DNA of 64,000 nt, from positions 1 to 64,000 of the forward strand of contig NZ_SMKZ01000032.1 in NCBI RefSeq assembly GCF_004349065.1. The letters run 5' to 3'. A model generated the notes under the pieces. That model was not told the origin of the DNA and ran no database searches. It was given only the letters and a program-made list of their open reading frames with translations. The position numbers were made by a program, and so were the translations under genes. Positions within the stretch are counted from its first letter, which is position 1. Each line of letters starts with the position of its first letter. Shown here piece after piece: positions 15,703 to 23,688 of the stretch. The DNA comes from Jiangella asiatica (GTDB lineage Bacteria; Actinomycetota; Actinomycetes; Jiangellales; Jiangellaceae).

Positions 15703-16139
15703 CGGTTCCCCCTCGTCCGGTCCGCCTCCTCGACGGCCCGCAGCGCGTCGTCGGCGGTCTCCGACGGGATCAGCACGTTGAGCGCGACCTGGCCGCCGGC
15801 CTCGCCGATCGCCTCGGAGACCCGGCGCACCCAGGTGTTCTCGTAGGCGATCACGACGGCCGAGCTGCCGGCTTCGAGCGTCTCGGCGACGATGGCGATG
15901 TCCTCGTCGTTGAGCAGGTCACGGCCGGCGACCTCGACGTCGGAGAAGCCGAACAGCTCGCCGCCGTCGGCGAACTCCAGGACCCGCAGGTCTCCGTGCG
16001 GATCCCGGCTCACGAAGACCACGTCGAGGAGGGTGACGTCACCCATCTCGACCACACCGCGCAGCGCCTCCACCGCGAGCGGCTCCACCCGCTCGCCCGG
16101 AAACGTCAGGATCAGCACCTCGACCGACCGGAACCTCAT
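15699..16139 (-). CDS. DUF6325 family protein
   Basis: 146 residues. Typical opening FRSVEVLILTFPGERVEPLAVEALRGVVEMGDVTLLDVVFVSRD, then a DVEVAGRDLLNDEDIAIVAETLEAGSSAVVIAYENTWVRRV segment and a C-terminal helix. The AYENTW motif and acidic composition match DUF6325, thought to be a cytosolic stress-associated family without known activity. Palindrome P4 lies 85 bases upstream on the minus strand. Coupled to the next gene by ATGA. Confidence 0.75.
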   Translation of the reverse strand: MRFRSVEVLILTFPGERVEPLAVEALRGVVEMGDVTLLDVVFVSRDPHGDLRVLEFADGGELFGFSDVEVAGRDLLNDEDIAIVAETLEAGSSAVVIAYENTWVRRVSEAIGEAGGQVALNVLIPSETADDALRAVEEADRTRGNR

Positions 16140-16224
16140 CCCGGTCCCCGGCTGCGCGTGCTCATGGCCACCCCCATGTCCTGCCAGCCAGTTGCCAGTG
16201 TCGCCGGGGCGCGGTGGGCTGGCC

Positions 16225-16241
16225 TCACCCGCCGCGGGTGA
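16225..16241. promoter_or_regulatory. Palindromic operator P4, TCACCCGCCGCGGGTGA
   Basis: Identical to P3. It lies upstream of the DUF6325 gene and abuts the stop codon of the LuxR-family regulator. Confidence 0.6.
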
Positions 16242-18911
16242 CTACAGCAGGCCCAGCTCGCGGGCCCGGTCGACGGCCTGTCGGCGGCTACCCACGTCGA
16301 ACTTGCGGTAGATCGCCTTCAGGTGCGTCTTGACGGTGTTGACGCTCAGCACGTGGGCACCGGCGATCTCCTCCAGCGACAGCAGCGACGGGAGATCCCG
16401 CAACAGCTCCAGCTCACGGGCGGTCAGCGCCTCGCCGGCCACCATTCCCGACCGGTCCGCCGTCCCGTCGTCGCCGGTCATGGCCGCGACGGCGCCCCTG
16501 GCGAACGCGTCGTGCTCACCGAAGCGGCCCTCGCCATGTATCAGCAGGGACCGTACCCGGCCCGACGCCGCCGCGAACTCGCGGAGCATCCGCCGCGGCG
16601 CGGCCAGCGCCAGGGCGTTGACCAGCGCCTCGTGGGCCCGGGCCGGCTCGTCGAGCTCCGCGGCGAAATGCGCGGCGAGCAGCCAGGCGGAGATCTGCGC
16701 GCTCACAGCGTGGCAGGCCACGGCGTCGGTGAGCACCGGCGCCAACGCCGTGCGGGCGGCGGCCTTCCGGCCATCGTGCGCGTGCACCATCGCCCGCATG
16801 ACCATCACGTCGCCGGCCGCGCCGAGCAGCTGCTCGGCGCGCCCCAGCACCTCGGCCGCGGCGATTCGGTCGCCGGCTGACAGCGCGACCTGCAGCTCGG
16901 TCATGCAGAAGAAGCTCGCGCTGACCGGCAGTACCTTCGGGTCGTCGTCCGGCCAGGCCCGGCGCAGCAGCCGAACCGCGTCGCGCCGGTTGGAGACCTC
17001 CTCGGCGGCGACGCAGGCGCCGAGCAGTCGCGCGGACAGCTCCACCTCGGGCTCGAGGTCGGCGTCGATCGCCGCGACCAAGGTCAGGTACCTCGTCGTC
17101 TCGGCAGTGTCGAGCCGTTCCCAGGCGCCACCGGCCGCCAGCAGGTACACCGGTGCCATTCGGGCGGTCGACGACCAGCCGCGTTCGGTCGCGAAGTCGA
17201 TGGCCACCTGCGTGCGCCGGATGATGGTCGCGATGTCCCGCCCCGCGGCCGCGGCGCTGACCGCGAGGTAGGTCAGGCAATCCAGGGCGAGCGCGTCGCG
17301 GCCGTCGCGCCGTGCCATCCGCAGCGCGGCCTCGAGGTCGGCCTCGCCGAGGTCGTAATCGCGGAACCACAGCCGCAGCACGCCGCGGTTGACCGCCGCG
17401 AGCAGCTGAAGGTCCGGCTCGGCCGGCACCCGCAGGTCGCTGCGGTCGATGAGCTCGGTGAGCCGGTCGGAGCGGTCGCCGCGCAGCCGCGCCTCGTACA
17501 TCAGCGCTGTCGTGTGCAGCAGCTGGAGCCTGGGCTCGCGGTGGCTGGCCGGGTCGCGGCCGACCCGGTCGATGAGTCGCCGCGCCGTCGCCAGCGCCCC
17601 GTCCTCGAGCGCCGCCAGCGCCGCGATCAACGCCGTCGACGGGACCGCCAGCAGCTCCGGCGGCAGTTCCCGGACCGCCCGGGTGAGCCGCGCGGAGTCG
17701 CCGGACAGGAGCAGCACCAAGCCGTGCTGGTTCAGCAGCTCCGACACCCGCCGCCAGTCCCGGCCCAGCGCGGCGTGATCGAGTGCGAGCCCCGGCATGC
17801 TGTGGTCGGCGAACCACCGCGACGCCACGACGTGGTGCCGCCGCTGCGCCTCCAGGTCGCGCCGGCTCCCCTCGGCCAGCAGGAAGCTGCGCAGCAGGCC
17901 GTGCACGCGATAGGACGCCGGCGATCCCACCCGGTACACCAGGGCGTTGTCGCGGGCGAGCTGGGCGAGCACGGCGCCGGCGTCGGCGCGCCCGGTGAGC
18001 CGGCTGGCCAGGTCCGCCGTCAGCGTCTCCGCCACCGCCGTGGTGAGCAACAGGTCCACGGTGTCGTCGGACAGCGCGGCCAGCACCTCTGCCACGAGGT
18101 AGTCCGCCAGCGGGCGCTCGTCGCCGGCGAACCCGGCGATGTAGGTGGTCACGTCCGCCTGCGACGACAACGACAGGGCCGCCAGGCGCAGTCCCGCGGC
18201 CCACCCCTCGGTGCGCTCCATCAGCAGCGTGAGGTCGGCGTTGGCCAGGCGCAGCCCGTGGGCGCTCAGCAGCCGCCCGGCCTCCGCGCGGTCGAACGCG
18301 AGATCGGCCGCGCGCAGCTCGCCGGCCTGCCCGTCCAGCATCAACCGCGCCAGCGGCAGGGGCGGGTCGAACCGGCTGCCCAGCACGATCCGTACTCCGG
18401 CCGGCCGGTACCGGATCAGCCCGCCCAGGCCGAGCAGCCCTTGCTCCGACGTGATCTCGTGGACATCGTCGATGACGATCCACAGCGGTTCACGCAGCTC
18501 GTCGACGGCGTGGACGAAGGCGGACAGGAAGCCGCTGTTGCCGGCGTCGACGGGTGATTTCAGCGCGCCGAGCCGCACCTCCGCGGCGCTGTCGACGCCC
18601 CGGACCGCCCGCCCGCACGCGCGCAGGACCCCCGACCAGAGCACGAACGGATCGTTGTCGTGCTCGTCCAGCGACAGCCAGGCCACCGGGACGCCGTCGA
18701 GGCGCAGCTTTCGGAACTGCTGTGCCAGCAGCATCGTCTTGCCCGCCCCGGCGGGCGCGGAGACCAGCGTGACCGCGCGACCCGCCGACTCCGCGGACTC
18801 GATCTCGCGGAGCAGTCGAGTACGGGGTACCGCGCTGACCGGCATGCGCGGAACACGGAGCTTCTGTTCCAGCACCCGCGCACGCCCCCCGTTGGCGGCG
18901 TCGGCGGCCAC
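16242..18911 (-). CDS. Large ATP-binding LuxR-family regulator (MalT/LAL type)
   Basis: About 889 residues from the chosen GTG (907 from the longest start at 18965). Order: EQKLRVPRMP...VPRTRLL lead, STAND-type ATPase with Walker A SAPAGAGKT and Walker B WIVIDDVHE, a long helical TPR-like sensor region, then a C-terminal LuxR helix-turn-helix (LTARELELLRDLPSLLSLEEIAGAHVLSV, NTVKTHLKAIYRKF). A transcriptional activator whose ligand is unknown. The GTG at 18911 was preferred because TAAGGT lies 7 bases upstream and the N-terminus then matches the family. It is flanked by P4 and P5 palindromes, so it is a candidate controller of the surrounding genes, though that is inference. Confidence 0.85.
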   Translation of the reverse strand: MAADAANGGRARVLEQKLRVPRMPVSAVPRTRLLREIESAESAGRAVTLVSAPAGAGKTMLLAQQFRKLRLDGVPVAWLSLDEHDNDPFVLWSGVLRACGRAVRGVDSAAEVRLGALKSPVDAGNSGFLSAFVHAVDELREPLWIVIDDVHEITSEQGLLGLGGLIRYRPAGVRIVLGSRFDPPLPLARLMLDGQAGELRAADLAFDRAEAGRLLSAHGLRLANADLTLLMERTEGWAAGLRLAALSLSSQADVTTYIAGFAGDERPLADYLVAEVLAALSDDTVDLLLTTAVAETLTADLASRLTGRADAGAVLAQLARDNALVYRVGSPASYRVHGLLRSFLLAEGSRRDLEAQRRHHVVASRWFADHSMPGLALDHAALGRDWRRVSELLNQHGLVLLLSGDSARLTRAVRELPPELLAVPSTALIAALAALEDGALATARRLIDRVGRDPASHREPRLQLLHTTALMYEARLRGDRSDRLTELIDRSDLRVPAEPDLQLLAAVNRGVLRLWFRDYDLGEADLEAALRMARRDGRDALALDCLTYLAVSAAAAGRDIATIIRRTQVAIDFATERGWSSTARMAPVYLLAAGGAWERLDTAETTRYLTLVAAIDADLEPEVELSARLLGACVAAEEVSNRRDAVRLLRRAWPDDDPKVLPVSASFFCMTELQVALSAGDRIAAAEVLGRAEQLLGAAGDVMVMRAMVHAHDGRKAAARTALAPVLTDAVACHAVSAQISAWLLAAHFAAELDEPARAHEALVNALALAAPRRMLREFAAASGRVRSLLIHGEGRFGEHDAFARGAVAAMTGDDGTADRSGMVAGEALTARELELLRDLPSLLSLEEIAGAHVLSVNTVKTHLKAIYRKFDVGSRRQAVDRARELGLL

Positions 18912-18918
18912 GATCTTC

Positions 18919-18924
18919 ACCTTA
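18919..18924 (-). promoter_or_regulatory. Candidate -10 box (TAAGGT) of the LuxR-family gene
   Basis: TAAGGT on the minus strand, 7 bases before the GTG at 18911; fits a leaderless transcript. No clear -35. Confidence 0.4.
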
Positions 18925-19014
18925 GCGGCGAAAGGGCCACAGAGAGCCGATATCCGGCGGCTCACTCGATGTCATGTCGATCCTGGCCCCCGGCCGCCGG
19001 CTCCGGCACACACC

Positions 19015-19052
19015 TCACCCCGGACGGGTGAAGCCCACCCGGTCGCGGGTGG
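19015..19052. promoter_or_regulatory. Palindromic operator P5 with an adjacent degenerate copy
   Basis: TCACCCCGGACGGGTGA at 19015-19031, followed 3 bases later by CCACCCGGTCGCGGGTGG (19035-19052). The first ends 60 bases before the ATG at 19092, the same distance as P1 and P3 from their genes. Confidence 0.5.
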
Positions 19053-19091
19053 AGGACGGTGGAAGTCGTTCGCATCCGACATTGGGGCAAC

Positions 19092-19298
19092 ATGCGCACG
19101 CGCTACGAGTTCGTCGTCACCGGCCGGGTGTCCGACACGATCAAGGCGGCGTTCCCGGACTTCGAGGTGGCCGACGGTCCGCTGGGCGGCACCGCGATCT
19201 TCGGGCCGGTGCGTGATCGTGCCGACCTGCAGGGGATGCTCGCCCGCCTCGACGCGTTGGGCCTGACACTCGTCGAGCTGCGGAGACTGCCCGACTGA
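19092..19298 (+). CDS. Small conserved-looking protein, unknown
   Basis: 68 residues: MRTRYEFVVTGRVSDTIKAAFPDFEVADGPLGGTAIFGPVRDRADLQGMLARLDALGLTLVELRRLP. The beta-alpha-beta-beta-alpha-beta pattern, with the RDRADLQGMLARLDALGLTLVEL end, resembles small actinobacterial proteins annotated as hypothetical. It is probably a ferredoxin-like fold. A GTG 33 bases upstream would extend it. P5 lies upstream. Confidence 0.65.
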   Translation: MRTRYEFVVTGRVSDTIKAAFPDFEVADGPLGGTAIFGPVRDRADLQGMLARLDALGLTLVELRRLPD

Positions 19299-19346
19299 AG
19301 GGCACCGCCGCAGCGCCGGTCCGCGATCATGACGTTCGGCGTTCGG

Positions 19347-19352
19347 TATGGT
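19347..19352 (+). promoter_or_regulatory. Candidate -10 box (TATGGT) of the first LacI gene
   Basis: TATGGT ends 6 bases before the GTG at 19359, spacing of a leaderless transcript. Confidence 0.4.
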
Positions 19353-19358
19353 GAGCGC

Positions 19359-20375
19359 GTGCCTGCAACGATGTACGACGTCGCCAAGCTCGCCGGCGTG
19401 TCCATCAAGACGGTCTCGAACGTGATCAACGGATACCCCTACATCCGCGAGAGCACGCGCGAGCGGGTGCTGGCCGCCATCAAGGAGCTGGACTACCGCG
19501 TGAACGTGTCGGCGCGGAACCTGCGCTCCGGCCGCACCGGCATGATCGCCCTGGCCGTGCCCGAGCTGCGGCTGCCCTACTTCGCCGAGCTCGCCGACTC
19601 CGTGATCCGGGCGGCCGAGGACGCCGGCCTGACCGTCCTCATCCAGCAGACCAACGGCGACCGTGCGCGCGAGCTGAGCGTGCTCTCCGGGCTGCACAGG
19701 CACCGGACCGACGGCGTCATCTTCTCCCCGCTCGCGCTGGGCGAGGAGGACCGCGCCGCGTTCGACGCCGACTTCCCTCTCGTGCTGCTCGGCGAGCGCA
19801 TCTTCAACAGCGGCTTCGACCACGTGACCATGCGCAACGTCGAAGGCGCCCGGGCTGCGACCGAGTATCTGATGGGCCTGGGCCGCAAGCGCATCGCCGT
19901 CATCGGCGCGCACCCGGGCGAGCTGGTCGGCACCGCCAGGCTGCGCGTCGAGGGCTACACCCAGGCGCTGGTGGAGGCCGGACACCGGGCGGACCCGGCC
20001 CTGGTCGCGGAGGCCGGCCTGTGGCATCGCTCGACCGGCGCCCAGGCGATGCACCAACTGCTCGACTCCGGCGCCGAGATCGACGCGGTGTTCGCGCTCA
20101 ACGACGCGCTGGCGCTGGGTGCGTTGCACGCGCTGCACGAGCGGCGCATCGCCGTCCCCGACCAGATCGCGGTGATCGGCTTCGACGACATCGAGGAGGC
20201 GCGGTACTCGGTGCCGACCTTGTCGTCGGTCTCCCCCGGCCGCGAGCAGATCGCCCGTACGGCCGTCCAACTGCTGCGCGCCCGGATCGCCGCCACCGCC
20301 GACGGCGAGCCGGCACCGCCCGCCGAGGTCTTCGCCGACTTCGAGCTGCGCCTACGCGAGTCCACCGAGGGCTGA
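19359..20375 (+). CDS. LacI-family regulator of the arabinoside locus
   Basis: 338 residues. N-terminal LacI helix-turn-helix and hinge: MYDVAKLAGVSIKTVSNVINGYPYIRESTRERVLAAIKELDYRVN...ARNLRSGRTG. Then a periplasmic-binding-protein-like effector domain with GMIALAVPELRLPYFAELADSV, HVTMRNVEGARAATEYLMGLGRKRIAVIG and AVIGFDDIEEARYSVPTLSSV. It is a repressor released by a sugar. The paired operators lie 58 bases after its stop, directly before the transporter operon, so it is the likely controller. Start GTG 19359 rests on the TATGGT box; ATG 19329 is an alternative. Confidence 0.88.
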   Translation: MPATMYDVAKLAGVSIKTVSNVINGYPYIRESTRERVLAAIKELDYRVNVSARNLRSGRTGMIALAVPELRLPYFAELADSVIRAAEDAGLTVLIQQTNGDRARELSVLSGLHRHRTDGVIFSPLALGEEDRAAFDADFPLVLLGERIFNSGFDHVTMRNVEGARAATEYLMGLGRKRIAVIGAHPGELVGTARLRVEGYTQALVEAGHRADPALVAEAGLWHRSTGAQAMHQLLDSGAEIDAVFALNDALALGALHALHERRIAVPDQIAVIGFDDIEEARYSVPTLSSVSPGREQIARTAVQLLRARIAATADGEPAPPAEVFADFELRLRESTEG

Positions 20376-20423
20376 CGCCCCATCCGCGTGACGCAACAGT
20401 GAGGTCTGAGTCCCTGGGAAGGG

Positions 20424-20452
20424 TTGACACTGCTTCTACATCGATGAAGTAT
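20424..20452 (+). promoter_or_regulatory. Promoter of the arabinoside operon
   Basis: -35 TTGACA (20424-20429) followed 17 bases later by a weak -10 AAGTAT (20447-20452). The first operator covers the spacer and -10. Confidence 0.55.
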
Positions 20453-20484
20453 TACGCACACTTGGTTCTTCATCGATGTAGAAG
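20433..20484. promoter_or_regulatory. Paired LacI-type operators
   Basis: CTTCTACATCGATGAAG (20433-20449) and its exact reverse complement CTTCATCGATGTAGAAG (20468-20484), separated by 18 bases. Each arm centres on CATCGATG, itself a palindrome, so each is a LacI-family site. Centres are 35 bp apart. They overlap and follow the TTGACA promoter, suited to repression. Confidence 0.72.
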
Positions 20485-20570
20485 ACGGCGTGCCACCGCC
20501 GCCGACGGCAGACGGAGACCGACGTCCCAGGCAGCCGAAGGACCTGCCGCTAGCTCAAAGGGGAGCCTCG

Positions 20571-21845
20571 ATGCGCAAGAAGACCCTGGTCGCGGCCATC
20601 ACGCTGTGCTGTGCATCCCTCGTCGCGTGCTCGGGCGGCGGTGACGACGACGCCGCGAGCAGCGACGGCCCGGTCACCATCACGTTCTGGAACGGCTTCA
20701 CCAGCTCCGACCGCCCGGTTCTGGAACGCCTCGTGGAGGAGTTCAACCAGTCCCAGGACGACTACACCGTCGACATGACGATCACTCCCTGGGACACGAT
20801 GTACCAGCAGCTCATGCCCGCCTACCAGGCCGGCGAGGGTCCCACCCTGGTGGCCATGGACCCGGCCCGGCTGCCCGGCTACGCCACGCGCGGCGTGCTG
20901 GCGCCGATGGACGACCTCTACCAGCCCGACGGCCCGCTCGATCCCGAGGTCCTCCCGCAGGCCAGCGTCGAGGCGACGGTGTTCGAGGACACCCAGTACG
21001 GCGCGCCGATGAGCGCCGGCGCCGGGATGCTCTACTGGAACAAGACGCTGTTCGCGAACGCCGGCCTCACCGAGCCGCCCACCACGCTGGAGCAGATGGC
21101 CGACTACGCCGCGCAGATCACCAGGATCGACCCGGCGGACGAGACCAAGAGCGTCTACGGCATCGCGCTGCCCGACCACGAGTCACTGTCACCGTGGCCG
21201 GTGCTGCTGTGGGCCGACGGCGGCGGCATCTACGACGACGACAGCAGCCGGTCGCTGCTGGCCGAGCCGGAGACCGTCGAGGCGATGGAGTTCTGGACCG
21301 ACCGCATCCGCAACGACAACATCTCACCCGTCGGGCTGTCCGGCGCCGACGCCGACGCGCTGCTGCTCGGCGGCCGCGCGGCGATGCACATCGCCGGGCC
21401 GTGGCTGAGCACCGGCCTGGAGGAGGCCGGCATCGACTACGGCGTCGTCCCGGTGCCGGCCGGGTCGGAGGGACAGTTCTCCCCCGCCGTCAGCGTCAAC
21501 ATCCACCTCGACGCCGACGCCTCGGAGGCGGAGAAGGAAGCCTCGTACGCGTTCCTGGAGTACTGGAACACCACCGAGGTGCAGACCCAGTGGGCGGTCG
21601 GCACGTCGTACCCGCCCAACCGCTCCGACATCCCCGCCGAGGACCTGGCCGAGAACCCGACGTCGGTGGCGTTCACCGAGGCGGTGAACCCGAAGTTCTA
21701 CCAGGCCGGGCTGATGGACTTCGCCGACCTCGAACGCAACGTCGTCACGCCGACCATCCAGCGCATCCTGGCCGGCGACGGTGACGTCCAGGACCTGCTG
21801 GAACAGGCGGCGGAGCAGATCGACGGCCAACTGGGAGCCTCCTGA
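20571..21845 (+). CDS. Sugar ABC transporter substrate-binding lipoprotein (CUT1 type)
   Basis: 424 residues of the extracellular solute-binding family 1. Lipobox LVAC near residue 20. The mature part starts VTITFWNGFTSSDRPVLERLVEEFNQSQDDYTVDM and includes GAPMSAGAGMLYWNKTLFANAGL and GRAAMHIAGPWLSTGLEEAGIDYGVVPVP. It should bind an oligosaccharide; the GH51/GH127 enzymes downstream suggest arabinose-containing oligosaccharides. AAAGGGGA precedes the ATG. First gene of the regulated operon. No ATPase is encoded, so a shared MsiK-type ATPase is expected elsewhere. Confidence 0.88.
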   Translation: MRKKTLVAAITLCCASLVACSGGGDDDAASSDGPVTITFWNGFTSSDRPVLERLVEEFNQSQDDYTVDMTITPWDTMYQQLMPAYQAGEGPTLVAMDPARLPGYATRGVLAPMDDLYQPDGPLDPEVLPQASVEATVFEDTQYGAPMSAGAGMLYWNKTLFANAGLTEPPTTLEQMADYAAQITRIDPADETKSVYGIALPDHESLSPWPVLLWADGGGIYDDDSSRSLLAEPETVEAMEFWTDRIRNDNISPVGLSGADADALLLGGRAAMHIAGPWLSTGLEEAGIDYGVVPVPAGSEGQFSPAVSVNIHLDADASEAEKEASYAFLEYWNTTEVQTQWAVGTSYPPNRSDIPAEDLAENPTSVAFTEAVNPKFYQAGLMDFADLERNVVTPTIQRILAGDGDVQDLLEQAAEQIDGQLGAS

Positions 21846-21846
21846 C

Positions 21847-22803
21847 GTGTCCACCCGCACCGCCACCGCGGCGACGGTGACCTCGGGACCGTCCCGCCCG
21901 GCCGAGCGGCGGCGCCGGCGCCGGCGCGGCGCCATCGAGCGCAGGCGCACCCGCGCCGCGCTGCTGTTCCTGTCCCCCGCTTTCCTCGTGCTCGGCGTGT
22001 TCGTGTTCTGGCCCATCCTGAGCGCGCTGATCACGTCGTTCACCAACGACCGGTACCTCGACACCGTCGACTGGGTCGGCCTGGCCAACTACCGCCGGCT
22101 GCTCGACGACGAGCGGTTCTGGACGGCGCTGGAGAACACGGCCGTGTACACGCTGGTCACGGCGCCGGTGTCGGTGGCGCTGGCGCTGGGCCTCGCGCTG
22201 CTGCTCAACCAGCGCCTGCCCGCCCGCGGCCTGCTGCGAGCGGCGATCTTCCTGCCGTGGGTGGTCTCGCTGGGCATCTCCGCGATCGCCTGGTCCGCAC
22301 TCATCGACCCGCAGATCGGCATGCTGACGTCGTGGCTGAGCTCACTCGGCATCTCGATCGGCGACGGCCTGCGCGACCCGTCGGTCGCGATGCCGGCGGT
22401 GATGTTCGTCGGCATCTGGCGCAACGTCGGCTTCTTCATGGTCATGTATCTGGCCGGGCTGCAGCAGATCCCGCAGCACCTGCGTGAGGCGGCGCTGCTC
22501 GACGGTGCCTCGGCGGTGAAGCGGTTCCGGCACGTCACCTGGCCGCTGCTGGCCAACACGACGATGTTCGTGGTCATCATCGCCGCGATCTTCGCCTTCC
22601 AGGCCTTCGACCAGATCTACGTGATGACCGGCGGCGGGCCGTTCTTCCAGACCGAGACCCTGGTCATGCTGATCTACGGCACGGCCGTGCTCGACTACGA
22701 CCTCGGCTATGCGACCGCGATCTCGTGGGTGCTCGTCGTCATCGTGCTGACGCTGAGCCTGATCCAGATGCGGTTCTTCAGCAAGCGGGCGGTGGAGTAC
22801 TGA
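21847..22803 (+). CDS. Sugar ABC transporter permease (MalF type)
   Basis: 318 residues, GTG start one base after the binding-protein stop. A basic N-terminus (RRRRRRRGAIERRR) is followed by six helices beginning AALLFLSPAFLVLGVFVFWPIL. The EAA loop reads LREAALLDGASAVKRFRHVTWPLL. It pairs with the next permease to form the CUT1 channel. Confidence 0.88.
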   Translation: MSTRTATAATVTSGPSRPAERRRRRRRGAIERRRTRAALLFLSPAFLVLGVFVFWPILSALITSFTNDRYLDTVDWVGLANYRRLLDDERFWTALENTAVYTLVTAPVSVALALGLALLLNQRLPARGLLRAAIFLPWVVSLGISAIAWSALIDPQIGMLTSWLSSLGISIGDGLRDPSVAMPAVMFVGIWRNVGFFMVMYLAGLQQIPQHLREAALLDGASAVKRFRHVTWPLLANTTMFVVIIAAIFAFQAFDQIYVMTGGGPFFQTETLVMLIYGTAVLDYDLGYATAISWVLVVIVLTLSLIQMRFFSKRAVEY

Positions 22804-23657
22804 TGGCCGCCGTCGCCCTGCCCACCACTCGCCCGCGCCGCCGCGTCTCGGCCGGCGCGGTGCTGAGCCTGTTCGTCCTGTGCGCCGCCGCCGCGATCGC
22901 GCTGCTGCCGCTGGCGTGGCTGCTGACCGCGTCGGTGCGCACCCAGGGCGACCTCACCGGCAACCCGTCGACGATCATCCCGTCGGGCATCACGTTCCAG
23001 AACTACGTCGACATCTGGCGGATGATCCCGTTCGGCCGGCAGTTCCTCAACACCACGGTCTTCGCGCTCACCGTCGCCTGCGTGTCGGTGGTGATCGACT
23101 CGATGGCCGCGTACGCCCTGGCCCGGTTCCGCTTTCCCGCCCGGACGTTCGTGTTCGTCGCTCTGATCGCCACGCTGCTGGTGCCGATCCAGGTGACGTT
23201 CGTCCCCGTCTACAACCTGCTGGTCGACCTCGGCTGGATCAACACCATGCAGGGGCTGATCGTGCCACGGGTGGCCGACGCCTTCGGCATCTTCTTCCTG
23301 CGCCAGTTCTTCCTTGCCCTTCCGCGCGACCTGGAGGACGCCGCGCGCATCGACGGCGCCGGGGAGTTCCAGATCTACCGGCGGATCATGTTCCCGCTCG
23401 CCGGGCCGGCCCTGGTCACGATCTTCATCTTCAACCTGGTGAACAACTGGAACGACCTGCTCTGGCCGCTGATGGTGATGCCGGACCAGGACACGACCAC
23501 GCTGCCGGCCGGCCTGGCGATGTTCCGCGGCCAGTACGTCGTCGACTACGGGCCGCTGATGGCCGGGGCCACCCTCGCGCTCATTCCCATGATCATCGCG
23601 TTCATCGTCGTCCAGCGGAGGTTCATCGAGAGCATCGCCACCACCGGCATCAAGTGA
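22803..23657 (+). CDS. Sugar ABC transporter permease (MalG type)
   Basis: 284 residues; the ATG shares one base with the preceding stop. Six helices and an EAA loop DLEDAARIDGAGEFQIYRRIMFPLAGPAL; the C-terminus ends FIESIATTGIK, typical of MalG partners. Completes the transporter without an ATPase gene. Confidence 0.88.
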   Translation: MAAVALPTTRPRRRVSAGAVLSLFVLCAAAAIALLPLAWLLTASVRTQGDLTGNPSTIIPSGITFQNYVDIWRMIPFGRQFLNTTVFALTVACVSVVIDSMAAYALARFRFPARTFVFVALIATLLVPIQVTFVPVYNLLVDLGWINTMQGLIVPRVADAFGIFFLRQFFLALPRDLEDAARIDGAGEFQIYRRIMFPLAGPALVTIFIFNLVNNWNDLLWPLMVMPDQDTTTLPAGLAMFRGQYVVDYGPLMAGATLALIPMIIAFIVVQRRFIESIATTGIK

Positions 23658-23688
23658 CGGCACCGCCCAAGCGAAGGAACGACACCAC

